A stretch of 64,000 nucleotides of DNA from CAVVUC01 sp963751395 (lineage in GTDB: Bacteria; Verrucomicrobiota; Verrucomicrobiia; Chthoniobacterales; Chthoniobacteraceae). The stretch's first letter is position 1. Each line of letters opens with the position of its first letter. The notes below the pieces were generated by a model. It did not search any database, was not told the DNA's origin, and saw only the letters and a program-made list of their open reading frames with translations. A program made the translations under genes and the position numbers. Of the stretch, positions 9,771-17,222 are shown piece after piece. The stretch spans positions 1,674,001-1,738,000 of the forward strand of contig CAVVUC010000001.1 in assembly GCA_963751395.1 (NCBI GenBank). The letters are read 5' to 3'.

Positions 9771-9941
9771 GAAGTGGCGTCTCTTTTTCCCAACAAAGTC
9801 ATTCAGACCGCGGTTCCCTTCCGGCAGGGTCAATGCGCTGGCTGCGAAACAAACCTGAGTCCCACCACGCCGGCGATAACCAGGCAAATCCAATTCATAC
9901 GCTGTGTGTCGGGCTATCGTCGTGCGCTCAAGGGGCATTCA

Positions 9942-10061
9942 ATGTCAAACCTGGCCACGCGGCTTGTGCGCACCGGGGCGGATCACTGGCGCAAACGGCG
10001 GGTGAACCACTCGGAAAAATCGGTGAAAGCGATGCAGAAACTCAACGAAAAATACAAATGA
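9942..10061 (+). CDS. Small basic hypothetical protein
   Basis: 39-residue open frame (MSNLATRLVRTG... ending KLNEKYK), Arg/Lys-rich, just upstream of the terminase remnant and in the same direction. Real genes of this size occur in front of phage packaging genes, but there is no domain evidence. It may mark the first surviving gene of the phage-derived region. Confidence 0.35.
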   Translation: MSNLATRLVRTGADHWRKRRVNHSEKSVKAMQKLNEKYK

Positions 10062-10107
10062 AACGATTGAAGATTGCAGATGGCAGATGGCTGATTGGAG
10101 GAAAGCG

Positions 10108-10363
10108 ATGAGCCCGGAAACGCTGGTGGAACTGGCGGTGACGACTGGGACGCCTGTGAAGGCGGGCGTCGGGGGCGGGCGAAAATTTCAAATCACACGG
10201 GTCGGGGTGCGGTTCGTGGGGAAGATGACCTGGGAGCAATACCTCGATGCGCTGAGGGCGTGGAAGATGATCCGCGAGACGTGGGATTACGGGCTGGCGG
10301 ATTTGCTGGCCTACGGGCGCGCGGAGTTCGGCGACGAGCGGGATGACCGAGGCGCTGGTGTAA
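10108..10363 (+). pseudogene. 5' part of a phage gene broken by frameshift and stop
   Basis: The frame from ATG 10108 (MSPETLVELAVTTG) after a GGAGG ribosome site reads sensibly for about 77 residues to ...AEFGDER. The reading then continues one frame over as MTEALV and hits TAA at 10361, directly before ATG 10364. Restoring one frame and changing that TAA to CAA would fuse the two parts into one protein (..GDER-TEALVQMEF..). So one original phage gene has been cut by a frameshift at about 10340 and a nonsense change at 10361. Confidence 0.6.
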
Positions 10364-11821
10364 ATGGAGTTCGAGTTGCTGGACACGAAGCGGGCCTACG
10401 CGATCGGGCAGACGCTGCTGGATCTGCGCTGCGAGGTGGGGATGACGAGCGAGCATTATTACGTGCTCGGGGCGGCGTTTCCCGGCATCCAGGGCGAGGT
10501 GTCGCGGGGAAGCTGGGCGGCGCTTGCGGAGAAGCACGGGCTGAGCGCGCTGGAGCTTCGCAAAAGCATCGAGGCGGGGATGATCGTGCGTCAGGAAAAT
10601 GTGAACGACGAGAGCGGGCGCGGCGCGGGCATTGCGAACATGCAGGGGCTGAAGTTCTGGTTCGAGCGCTGGGAGAAACAGGCGGGCGCTCGCGCAGATT
10701 TGATCGGGATGGCGGCGTTCCTTGTGGTGCGCGACAAGAAGCACCCGAGGGGATGGAAGCCGCTGGTGCGCTATGAATGCGAGGCGTGCAGTCACGCGAT
10801 ACGTGACACGCCTTTCGAGAGAAAGCAGCTAAGCGGCGAGGGCGGCGGCCGCTGGGTCGTCCACAACCCGAAAGCGCCCGGCAACACCCGTTCGTTCATG
10901 TGGGGCGCGCTGCTGCCGTGGTGGACGAGCTGGGGCGCGCAGGTGGTGGAGTTCCTGGCGGCGAAGTCGGCGCTGAAATGGGGCGACTTCCACCCCATGA
11001 AAGATCACATCAACGAGACGCGCGGGCAGCCGTGGAGCGACCGGCTCCGCTACGCGCACGACGAGAAGTTCATCCATCTGCGTCTGCGTCCGTATGATCC
11101 GCGCGAGCGGTGGGAGCCGGAAGTCCGCCGGTTCGCGACCATCGACGTGCAGGGGAAGGGTGGACGGCATTTCTACCAGGTCATCCGGGCGTGGGGGCTT
11201 TACGGCGCTTCGCGTCTGCTGCATTGGGCCAAAGTGTGGAGCATCGACGAGTTGCGGCAGCTTCACACCGAATGGAACGTCTCGCCGGACAACGTGGCGC
11301 TCGATTGCGCGAACTGGTCTGGCGAGGTCTATAAATACGTGATCGAAAGCGGCTACCGCTGGAAGGCGTTTCGCGGTGACGAGAAACCGTTCTTCAAAAT
11401 CGGCGACCGCAACTTCATTTACACGACCTCCGACGCCGACCCGGCCATCGGCACCTCGATGGAGCGGCGGGTGCGCCCGATCAAGCAGTATCTCTGGAGC
11501 AAGCCAAGCGCGCTCGACCGTCTGGCGAACTTCCAGCACGGCATCGCGGGCGACTGGCAGTTGCCGCAGCCCGGCGCGAGCGTGCTGTCGATCGACGTGG
11601 CCGGCGCGCCGGAGGAAATTCCCTACGCCTTGCAGGTCACCGCCTACGAGAAGCGGTATCGTGTCGATGCTCGGAACGTCGAGCATCCCGAGTGGCACAA
11701 AAAGCGGGAGGACCACTACGCCTCGTGCGAGCTGATGCAGGTGATCTGCGCCGCCGTCACGGAGATTCTGAGCCCGCCGCGCGATCCGCTGTTCGCGGGT
11801 CAGGCTGCTCAAGCCAGCTAA
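10364..11821 (+). CDS. Chimeric ORF: phage protein fused to GpA terminase nuclease half
   Basis: 485 residues. The first ~115 (MEFELLDTKRAYAIG, AALAEKHGLSALELRKS) continue the broken upstream gene. From about residue 130 the sequence matches the C-terminal part of GpA-type terminase large subunits: a CxxC site (YECEACSHAI), the region before the nuclease (SFMWGALLPWW), and the nuclease-core Asp in TIDVQGKGGRHFYQVIRAWG. The packaging ATPase with Walker motifs is absent. An internal deletion apparently joined the 5' part of one phage gene to the 3' half of the terminase. It cannot package DNA as a terminase, although the nuclease half could fold. Confidence 0.7.
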   Translation: MEFELLDTKRAYAIGQTLLDLRCEVGMTSEHYYVLGAAFPGIQGEVSRGSWAALAEKHGLSALELRKSIEAGMIVRQENVNDESGRGAGIANMQGLKFWFERWEKQAGARADLIGMAAFLVVRDKKHPRGWKPLVRYECEACSHAIRDTPFERKQLSGEGGGRWVVHNPKAPGNTRSFMWGALLPWWTSWGAQVVEFLAAKSALKWGDFHPMKDHINETRGQPWSDRLRYAHDEKFIHLRLRPYDPRERWEPEVRRFATIDVQGKGGRHFYQVIRAWGLYGASRLLHWAKVWSIDELRQLHTEWNVSPDNVALDCANWSGEVYKYVIESGYRWKAFRGDEKPFFKIGDRNFIYTTSDADPAIGTSMERRVRPIKQYLWSKPSALDRLANFQHGIAGDWQLPQPGASVLSIDVAGAPEEIPYALQVTAYEKRYRVDARNVEHPEWHKKREDHYASCELMQVICAAVTEILSPPRDPLFAGQAAQAS

Positions 11822-11824
11822 GGT
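11746..11824 (+). repeat. Direct repeat, copy 1 (native terminase 3' end)
   Basis: About 79 bases, starting CTGCGCCGCCGTCACGGAG and running through the terminase stop codon. It is repeated at 12649-12724 with two substitutions in the first 60 bases and small indels near the stop. Confidence 0.85.
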
Positions 11825-11969
11825 CGCCGCACTGGACGTCGCCAACATAAGAGAAAATAATTTTCTTGCTATTGCGCGTTTCCGTTTGGCAGGATTACAC
11901 ACGCTGGAACGGAACGATTGGCCAGCCGTGGAGTCACAAATCTAAACTACAAACTGAGGTATCTACTAA

Positions 11970-12647
11970 ATGAAATTATCACTCGCTACCGCATTGATCC
12001 TTGCAACTGGTCTCATGAGTCTTCTCGCTCCCCCGAGAGTTATTGCTGGCCAACTCGACATCCAGAATAACCTGGCCGTTATTCGAAGCGCAGACTACGC
12101 CAGCGGCTTGGCTTGGTCCGGCACTCTCGCAACGGGGTTGTTCAACGGACGAAACGGTGGCGACTGGGCCGGCACCGGTGGCACCGGTGGCAACGCAATA
12201 ATGAGCAGCTTCGCGCATGCCGATTACCTGTCGCATGGCTTTGAGTACACCGCCGTCGGCACGATTTTCAATAGCGACCTGATCGCTATCGGCTACACGC
12301 CTTTTACCACAATAATCGGCCTAATAGCAGTGGGTAACTACGATAACTTCCTCGCTTACACCTATGCCGGCGATGCCAACCTCGATGGCGTGATTGACCA
12401 CTGGGATTTCGATTTGTTCGCAATCGGCGAGAGTGGAGCGGGCCGGATCAGTTGGCTGACTGGCGACTTCAATTACGATGGCGTGGTGAACGCTGCCGAT
12501 CGGAGCATCATGGAGCGGAATTACACGCAGCAATCTGAACCGCTCGGCCTTGGTTGGACTCCAACACCCGTCCCTGAGCCGGGCACGTCTGCGCTGCTGG
12601 GGTTCTCGGCGCTCGTAGCTCTCATCGTCCGCCGCGCTCGCCGTTAA
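11970..12647 (+). CDS. Secreted dockerin-like PEP-CTERM protein
   Basis: 225 residues. Signal peptide (MKLSLATALILATGLM), then a mid-region with two dockerin-type calcium loops (GDANLDGVIDHWDFDLF and GDFNYDGVVNAADRSIM), then a PEP-CTERM signal (PVPEPGTSALLGF, hydrophobic helix, RRARR). Verrucomicrobial and planctomycetal PEP-CTERM proteins often carry such loops just before the sorting signal. The gene sits exactly between two copies of the terminase 3' end; its TAA is two bases before copy 2. It is thus a host-type exported protein inserted in a phage locus. Confidence 0.88.
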   Translation: MKLSLATALILATGLMSLLAPPRVIAGQLDIQNNLAVIRSADYASGLAWSGTLATGLFNGRNGGDWAGTGGTGGNAIMSSFAHADYLSHGFEYTAVGTIFNSDLIAIGYTPFTTIIGLIAVGNYDNFLAYTYAGDANLDGVIDHWDFDLFAIGESGAGRISWLTGDFNYDGVVNAADRSIMERNYTQQSEPLGLGWTPTPVPEPGTSALLGFSALVALIVRRARR

Positions 12648-12648
12648 A

Positions 12649-12724
12649 CTGCGCCGCCGTCACGGAGATTCTGAGTCCGCCGCGCGATCCGCTGTTTGCG
12701 GGTCAGGCAACCAGCTAAAGTCGT
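12649..12724 (+). repeat. Direct repeat, copy 2 (duplicated terminase 3' end)
   Basis: Second copy of the terminase 3' end (see 11746). It starts two bases after the PEP-CTERM stop and ends just after the duplicated stop (CCAGCTAA). Its near identity to copy 1 points to a fairly recent insertion-duplication. Confidence 0.85.
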
Positions 12725-13040
12725 CGTCCGCTTGCAGCCGGGGACGCTGGCCCCGGCTGGGCAGCACGATGCGCACGCGCGTTTTCCTGCCCTTGCCGTC
12801 GCGCAAGGGTGTCCAGCAGTCGGCCAGAACCTCGTCCTTTTCGTTCAAAAGCTGAACGATGCTCTGCGCCCCGAAGGCTTCGGGATCACCGACACAGCGC
12901 CAGCGCGACGGTCGCGGCTCCAATTTGTGGCGCTTGTAGGCTTGCAGGGCAAAAAAGACTTCCTCCGGCGGGATTTCACCGCAGCGACCCTTCCGACCCT
13001 TCACTCCACCCTTCCCTGATTTTTCCAGAGTAAATGACAT
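12660..13040 (-). CDS. Hypothetical protein with rewritten C-terminus
   Basis: 126 residues from ATG 13040 (MSFTLEKSGKGG). The first ~95 residues are a plausible basic phage protein with an ALQAYKRHKLEPRPSRWRC segment and no recognised domain. After RIVLP the reading runs into a family-A repeat (read as SRGQRPRLQ) and then antisense through the duplicated terminase tail. The native C-terminus has therefore probably been lost, and whether it still makes a stable product is unclear. Confidence 0.45.
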   Translation of the reverse strand: MSFTLEKSGKGGVKGRKGRCGEIPPEEVFFALQAYKRHKLEPRPSRWRCVGDPEAFGAQSIVQLLNEKDEVLADCWTPLRDGKGRKTRVRIVLPSRGQRPRLQADDDFSWLPDPQTADRAADSESP

Positions 13041-13281
13041 AGGTTGCTAGGGTAACAAGGGTTGATGAGGACTTGGATGGATGAAAACAGAATGTTTGAG
13101 ATATGTAATATAGATCGTGTAATTGGAAATCTATAGGTGGGATTGGAGAAAAAACCCTGCCTACCCCTGCGACCCCCGTCTCGCGGAGCGCAAGTGCCTG
13201 AAAATCAGAGGCCGTTTCGCGCAGGGTGCGAAAAATGACCTATGCAGCGACCCCGTCATTTTCGATTTCCGATTTTGGATT
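13041..13281. other. AT-richer intergenic segment
   Basis: 241 bases with the lowest GC in this part (about 13070-13140). It lies upstream of the small minus-strand gene ending at 12660 and downstream of the helicase fragment, so its promoter is expected here. It ends in copies of the TTTTGGAT/TTTTAGATT short repeat that also reaches into the helicase C-terminus. Confidence 0.4.
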
Positions 13282-14340
13282 TTAGATTGAATCGGCAATC
13301 GCCAATCGGCGATTCTCATATTTCGCTTCTCCAGCGGTCAATCGCCCCCGCAATTTCGCCGTCCATTGTTCCTCCATCGCGGATTCGTCGAGGGTGGCGG
13401 CATCGGGTTTGAAGTCGCGCACCGCTTTTTTCAGGAGCGCGCTCAAGTTCAACTCATGCACGTCGTCGTGGAACAGGGCGCGGTCGATCGCCATTTGCGC
13501 CGAGGTCGATTTCTCGGCAAACGACGCGTAAAGCCGTTCGTCGATCGTTCCGGCGATGACCAGCGTGTAGATCGTGACAGGGCGCGTCGAAGTGAGCCGC
13601 CAGATGCGGTGGATGAACTGTTCGTTGGCGTCCATCGCCCATGAAAGCGCGGGAAGGACAAGGTGCGCGCAGTTGTCGAAGTTGTAACCCTCGCCCATCG
13701 CGTCGAGGCCCGCCACGAGGACGCTGGATGCGCCGCTTTTGAAGCCTTCCACCAGCTCGCCGCGCACCGTAGGCGCGGTGCGGCCGTCGAGCAGCAGGCT
13801 GGAGACGCCCGCCTCGCGCAAACGGTAGTGGAGGGCGTCGGAGTATTCGCGAAACGGCGAGCCGACAAGCACCTGTTCGCCTTTGTGGAGCAGATCGGCG
13901 ATCAAGGCGAGGTTGGCGGCGAGTTTCGGGTTGAAATCCGTCCACGACCGGCGCGGCCCCGGCCCGCCGGACTTCACGCGCCCGAGCGCGGCGGCGTGCG
14001 GGCAGAGCGCGGCCTGCCGGAGCAGGTTGAGCTGGAGTGCGACCTGTCCGAATCCGTGCGTGGGGTTGCCGCGTTGCGAAAAGAGCGGCGGATGCAGCAA
14101 ATGCTGGCGATACACCTTTGCCTGGGTGGTGCCGGGCTGGAGGATGACCGGCTTGAGAATCTTCGGCGGCAGATCCTCACCGCAATCGGCCTTGCGCATC
14201 CGAATCAGGAGCGGACTGATGATCTCCCAGAGATGATGGACGTTGGTGATGCGCGCGGTGCGGCGGGTGGTGGTTTTGGGCATGAAGTTGACTTGGAAAG
14301 GGTTGCTAATGAATCGCGCCCTTGCTTTGGAACGGCTGAT
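13282..14340 (-). pseudogene. SNF2-type helicase, 3' fragment (C-terminal RecA domain)
   Basis: Carries the second half of a DEAD/SNF2-like phage helicase: ITNVHHLWEIISPLLIR, then the helicase_C domain (VLVGSPFREYSD, LLLDGRTAPTVRGE, GLDAMGEGYNFDNC, QFIHRIWRLT as motif VI). The matching first half is at 16118-16960 in the same orientation. Between them lie 1.8 kb with three plus-strand genes. The open frame extends to 14472 but nothing upstream of about 14340 looks native. The last codons (RRLAIADSI) come from a short TCGGCAATCGCC repeat. It may be expressed as a stand-alone domain, but helicase activity needs the other half. Confidence 0.8.
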
Positions 14341-14444
14341 TTCGCCCGTGTGCTGGGCAACGGGAGGCGGTGATAAATTCCGCTGGCGTTGCCGGCTTCG
14401 AATCCCTAAAACGGCATAGCAATCGCTCTCTAATGCCCTCGGGT

Positions 14445-14951
14445 ATGGAAAAAAAACCGAAAACCAAGACAATTACGATCGAGCTAGAACAGGGACGTTT
14501 TCCCGTTGTTATTTATGCTAACCGGCTTGGTGTAGAGGATGTTGACGGTCATAAGCTGGTTCATTTCGGATTCGTCATGGGAACGGACAAGCAGGAAAGG
14601 GTTCTCAGCGCTTTCGCCTGCATTTTTGAGCGGGTTATGCTCGATGGACACAGGAAGAGCTGGCTCGACTACCTGACTGAAGTTACTTTGCCCGCAGCGG
14701 AATCGAAGTGGGATTGGCGCGCGCCCGTCGAACGCCTCAGAGAGGTGCCTCTCACGAACGCCGTTGCACTCAGTCGGTCGGGCGATCATGCTGAAATTCG
14801 CTGCTTTAATTACTCAATGGGTGATACGCTTGCGAAAGTGAATGAACTCGCCGCGAACAAAATAATAGGCCAGTCAGTCGCGCTCGTGCGTTGTCCATTA
14901 GAGTTGCAGCGCCAGCTTTTGGTGGCACTTTACGCAGATCTTCCGGTATGA
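14445..14951 (+). CDS. Hypothetical protein, first gene of HNH cassette
   Basis: 168 residues from ATG 14445 (MEKKPKTKTITIE); an alternative in-frame ATG lies at 14433. No recognised domain. It is a mixed alpha/beta soluble protein without signal peptide or membrane segments. Its stop overlaps the next start (ATGA at 14948-14951). Base composition looks less GC-rich than the neighbouring phage genes. Position makes it a partner or regulator of the HNH nuclease two genes on. Function unknown. Confidence 0.75.
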   Translation: MEKKPKTKTITIELEQGRFPVVIYANRLGVEDVDGHKLVHFGFVMGTDKQERVLSAFACIFERVMLDGHRKSWLDYLTEVTLPAAESKWDWRAPVERLREVPLTNAVALSRSGDHAEIRCFNYSMGDTLAKVNELAANKIIGQSVALVRCPLELQRQLLVALYADLPV

Positions 14952-15439
14952 AAATCCACGTTAGCCTAGGAGGAAAGTTTGTGGTGCCCACATTGCAAGC
15001 GGGAGCCGCGCTGCTGTTGAATCAGCCGACTCACAGACAGACTGTAATAGAAGCTGTTTCTACCGACATCGAGCAGCACGATAATCTTGCCTTTGAAGTT
15101 GCCCCGATCACGCCAACTTCCGCAGGTGCCGGCACAATCATTAGAGAAGTCGTTGTTCCAGTGCAGCCGACATGGGATCGCGCGACAAAGAGACGGTTCA
15201 AAGCTCTCGCTGTAAAAGAAGCACTGGATGAAATTCTGCCGGATGAGAAAAGAGAACTCGAATCTCTTATGACTTTGCGGCGGAGGGAAGAACCATCCGT
15301 CGATCCCGAGCACATTATTTGGGAATATAAGCAAAGGAAGCTCACAAACGAGTTAGTGACCCTTCTGGAAAAATATGTCGAATTCCACCGTCCGCGCGAA
15401 AACGCCTCGCGTCGTCAGACGCCAAAAGCCAAAGGGTAA
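14948..15439 (+). CDS. Hypothetical protein, second gene of HNH cassette
   Basis: 163 residues (MKIHVSLGGKFVVPTLQAG...). The first half is beta-rich. The second half is helical and charged (KRRFKALAVKEALDEI, KQRKLTNELVTLLEKYV) and may mediate oligomerisation. No family recognised. Coupled to the gene before by ATGA and overlapping the HNH gene after it by 65 bases, a sign of tightly co-expressed, probably interacting products. Confidence 0.75.
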   Translation: MKIHVSLGGKFVVPTLQAGAALLLNQPTHRQTVIEAVSTDIEQHDNLAFEVAPITPTSAGAGTIIREVVVPVQPTWDRATKRRFKALAVKEALDEILPDEKRELESLMTLRRREEPSVDPEHIIWEYKQRKLTNELVTLLEKYVEFHRPRENASRRQTPKAKG

Positions 15440-15986
15440 GCTCACAAAGAACAACTATCGCAAACGCGCCTTGCCAGCGCTCTTAATTGATTTTGCACAG
15501 CGCTGCGCATATTCGATGAAGCACGCTCAGTTGGCGGGCGGGGTAAGTGCGATGGACGTTGACCACTTTGATCCGCGCCGTAAGAAGGATTATTTACAAT
15601 CCTACGCAAACTTATTTCTCGCAACTCGGAGCTGCAATGGCAAGAAGTCCGATTTTTGGCCGGAGCCGGAATTGCAGGCTAAAGGCATCCGCTTCTTGAA
15701 TTGCTGCGAAGAGCAGGATTACGGAGTTCATGTGTTTGAAGACCCTGTCACCCATGAAGTATTTGGTGTCACACCAGCGGGCAAATACCACGTCAGAATT
15801 CTCGACCTAAACACGGATGATCTCGTAACCGAACGTAAGGTTAGGGCGGACCTGCGAATTGCCCTGACGGAAACATTTGCCACAATGCGAGGTTCACTTG
15901 ACCAAATCAGCCGATTAGTCGGCCTGCTGCGAGGACAATTGGAATTGATGATTCCCGACATTGAGTTTCGACGCCGTGTTACGTGA
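15375..15986 (+). CDS. HNH endonuclease
   Basis: 203 residues. After a basic N-terminus (RVVRRQKPKGKLTKNNYRK), the core is an HNH/treble-clef nuclease: a Cys (CAYSMKH), the metal-binding MDVDHFDPRRKKD with the general-base His, and YANLFLATRSCNGKKSD with the Asn and second Cys. The layout resembles the HNH group found in defence modules (TIGR02646/PtuB-like), but no ATPase partner is present. Instead two small unknown proteins precede it. Roles as a homing nuclease or as a defence effector are both possible. Confidence 0.82.
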   Translation: MSNSTVRAKTPRVVRRQKPKGKLTKNNYRKRALPALLIDFAQRCAYSMKHAQLAGGVSAMDVDHFDPRRKKDYLQSYANLFLATRSCNGKKSDFWPEPELQAKGIRFLNCCEEQDYGVHVFEDPVTHEVFGVTPAGKYHVRILDLNTDDLVTERKVRADLRIALTETFATMRGSLDQISRLVGLLRGQLELMIPDIEFRRRVT

Positions 15987-16020
15987 GTTCTAAAAAAGGC
16001 GGCATTTCAACCTCCGTTGT

Positions 16021-16121
16021 CCTTTAATCGGGAGAAACCGCCTCCATCTTTTCGCTGATGGCATCGTCGATGCCTCGCTGGTCTTTCCAACGTCAATCCA
16101 CTGGCAAAGCTCCTCGTTCAT
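16021..16121 (-). pseudogene. Short remnant after helicase 5' fragment
   Basis: Starting with an ATG that overlaps the helicase-fragment stop (ATGA), about 15 residues (MNEELCQWIDVGK) read well. One frame over, the text continues as WKDQRGIDDAISEKMEAV and ends at a TAA. It looks like a frameshifted gene end left at the break point. Low confidence. Confidence 0.3.
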
Positions 16122-16251
16122 CCAGCATGTTCAATCATCAAATGCTGGTTGGCGAAAAGCTCGCGGGCCTTGGCGGTGCCGGGATAGGGAAAGCGAAGAG
16201 AGGGCTGAGACTTGAAACCTGATGCCTGAGTGCCAGTTTTCTTTTTTCCGC

Positions 16252-16292
16252 CACCCTCAACCAAAGGCGCAGCCGTTCCCTCAACACTCAAC
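16252..16292. repeat. Family-B repeat inside helicase coding sequence
   Basis: CACCCTCAACCAAAGGCGC / AGCCGTTCCCTCAAC: a family-B unit (CCAAAGGCGGAGCCGTTC core between GGTTGA-type arms) read in frame through the helicase fragment. Confidence 0.75.
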
Positions 16293-16579
16293 TGCTGCTC
16301 CCCCGCCCCTGCCACCCACCACAGGAGCCAGTAGATGCTTTCGAGCCGGTTCTTGATCGGGGTGCCGGTGAGGACGAGGCGGTATTTGGGACGCAGCATC
16401 CGCACGCCATTGGCGACGTGGGTTTCGTTGGCCTGGAGCCGCGAGCCTTCGTCGATGACCACGCAATCGAATCCCGCGCCCGCCTTGCCGAGATCGGCGA
16501 GGAATTTCGCCAGCGGCGGTACGGTGCCGCCCGCGGTGTTGTTGTGGCCGAGATCGTGATACGAGGTCAGGAAGAAGCG

Positions 16580-16650
16580 GGTTGATGGTTGAGGGTTGAG
16601 GGCCTTTCGATCAACCAAAGGCTTCGCCGTTCCATCAACCCTCAACTTCC
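16580..16650. repeat. Family-B repeat inside helicase coding sequence, second copy
   Basis: GGTTGATGGTTGAGGGTTGA, then the CCAAAGGC...GCCGTTC core, then inverted arms CATCAACCCTCAAC. Same unit as at 25011 and 31561, inserted in frame between helicase motifs Ia and II. Confidence 0.8.
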
Positions 16651-17006
16651 CGTCAATCCCATATCGCCTGATCTGCTCGTGGTGCCGCAGCCCGGTCAAA
16701 TGAATCCCGAATTTCTCCATCGCCTCGATGCGGAACTGCCGGTGGAGCTGGCCGGGGGCGACGATGAGGCAGCGCCGGGCGCGCTTGATGAGAGGCCACG
16801 CGATCGCGAAGATCATCTTGCCCAAGCCCGGCTCCCAATCGCCAATGCAGCCGTCCACCAGCGCGGCCCGCGCGATTTGGTCGATCTGGAACTGTTTGAA
16901 TTTCATGCTGGGGCTCAAGGCTGAGAGACTGGTATCCAAAACCGCTGGGTGCTGGCGCATGAATAAATATCTTGCGCCACGGCCGCAAACTACTACTAGT
17001 CACCCA

Positions 17007-17207
17007 ATGACCTACGCCAGCCAGCAACTCGCTGAAGCTCTCCAGGAACTCGTGCGTGAGGCCGAAATCCCTCATTATTCCCAACGCCAGCTTCCGGCTT
17101 CCATTGAAATCAATGGCATTCAGTTCCCTCAGACCGTTGCCGAATTCTTGAATAAAACCAGCCATTACGCCGAACAGACAAAGGCCGTTAGCATCGGAAT
17201 TTATTAA
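17007..17207 (+). CDS. Small protein heading the peptidase/R-M operon
   Basis: 66 residues (MTYASQQLAEALQELVREAE...), acidic helix then a short beta/helix part (ASIEINGIQFPQTVAEFL). No family recognised. It lies 15 bases before the papain-like gene in the same direction and diverges from the helicase fragment, so the operon promoter should lie in 16961-17006. Size and position suit a regulator, antitoxin-like inhibitor or accessory subunit. None can be shown. Confidence 0.6.
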   Translation: MTYASQQLAEALQELVREAEIPHYSQRQLPASIEINGIQFPQTVAEFLNKTSHYAEQTKAVSIGIY

Positions 17208-17222
17208 GCGAAGACTGAAATT

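Larger units (their letters stand above)
16118..16960 (-). pseudogene. SNF2-type helicase, 5' fragment (N-terminal RecA domain)
   Basis: 280 residues with the first helicase domain: QIDQIARAALVDGCIGDWEP, a Walker-A-like GLGKM (Met in place of the usual Thr), LIVAPGQLHRQF, FLTSYHDLG, motif II VIDEGSRL and motif III LTGTPIKNRLESIYWLLWW. It stops at RELFANQHLMIEHAG, just where intact relatives continue into the sequence now at 14300-13282. Two family-B repeats are read in frame (16252-16292, as VEGTAAPLVE; 16580-16650, as VDGTAKPLVDRKALNPQPS). With its other half missing it is most likely non-functional as a helicase. Confidence 0.82.

Noticed and set aside
15375..15986. HNH gene as PtuB of a Septu or retron-linked system
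   Set aside because: No PtuA-type ATPase and no reverse transcriptase or retron RNA are nearby; the two upstream genes are unrelated small proteins.
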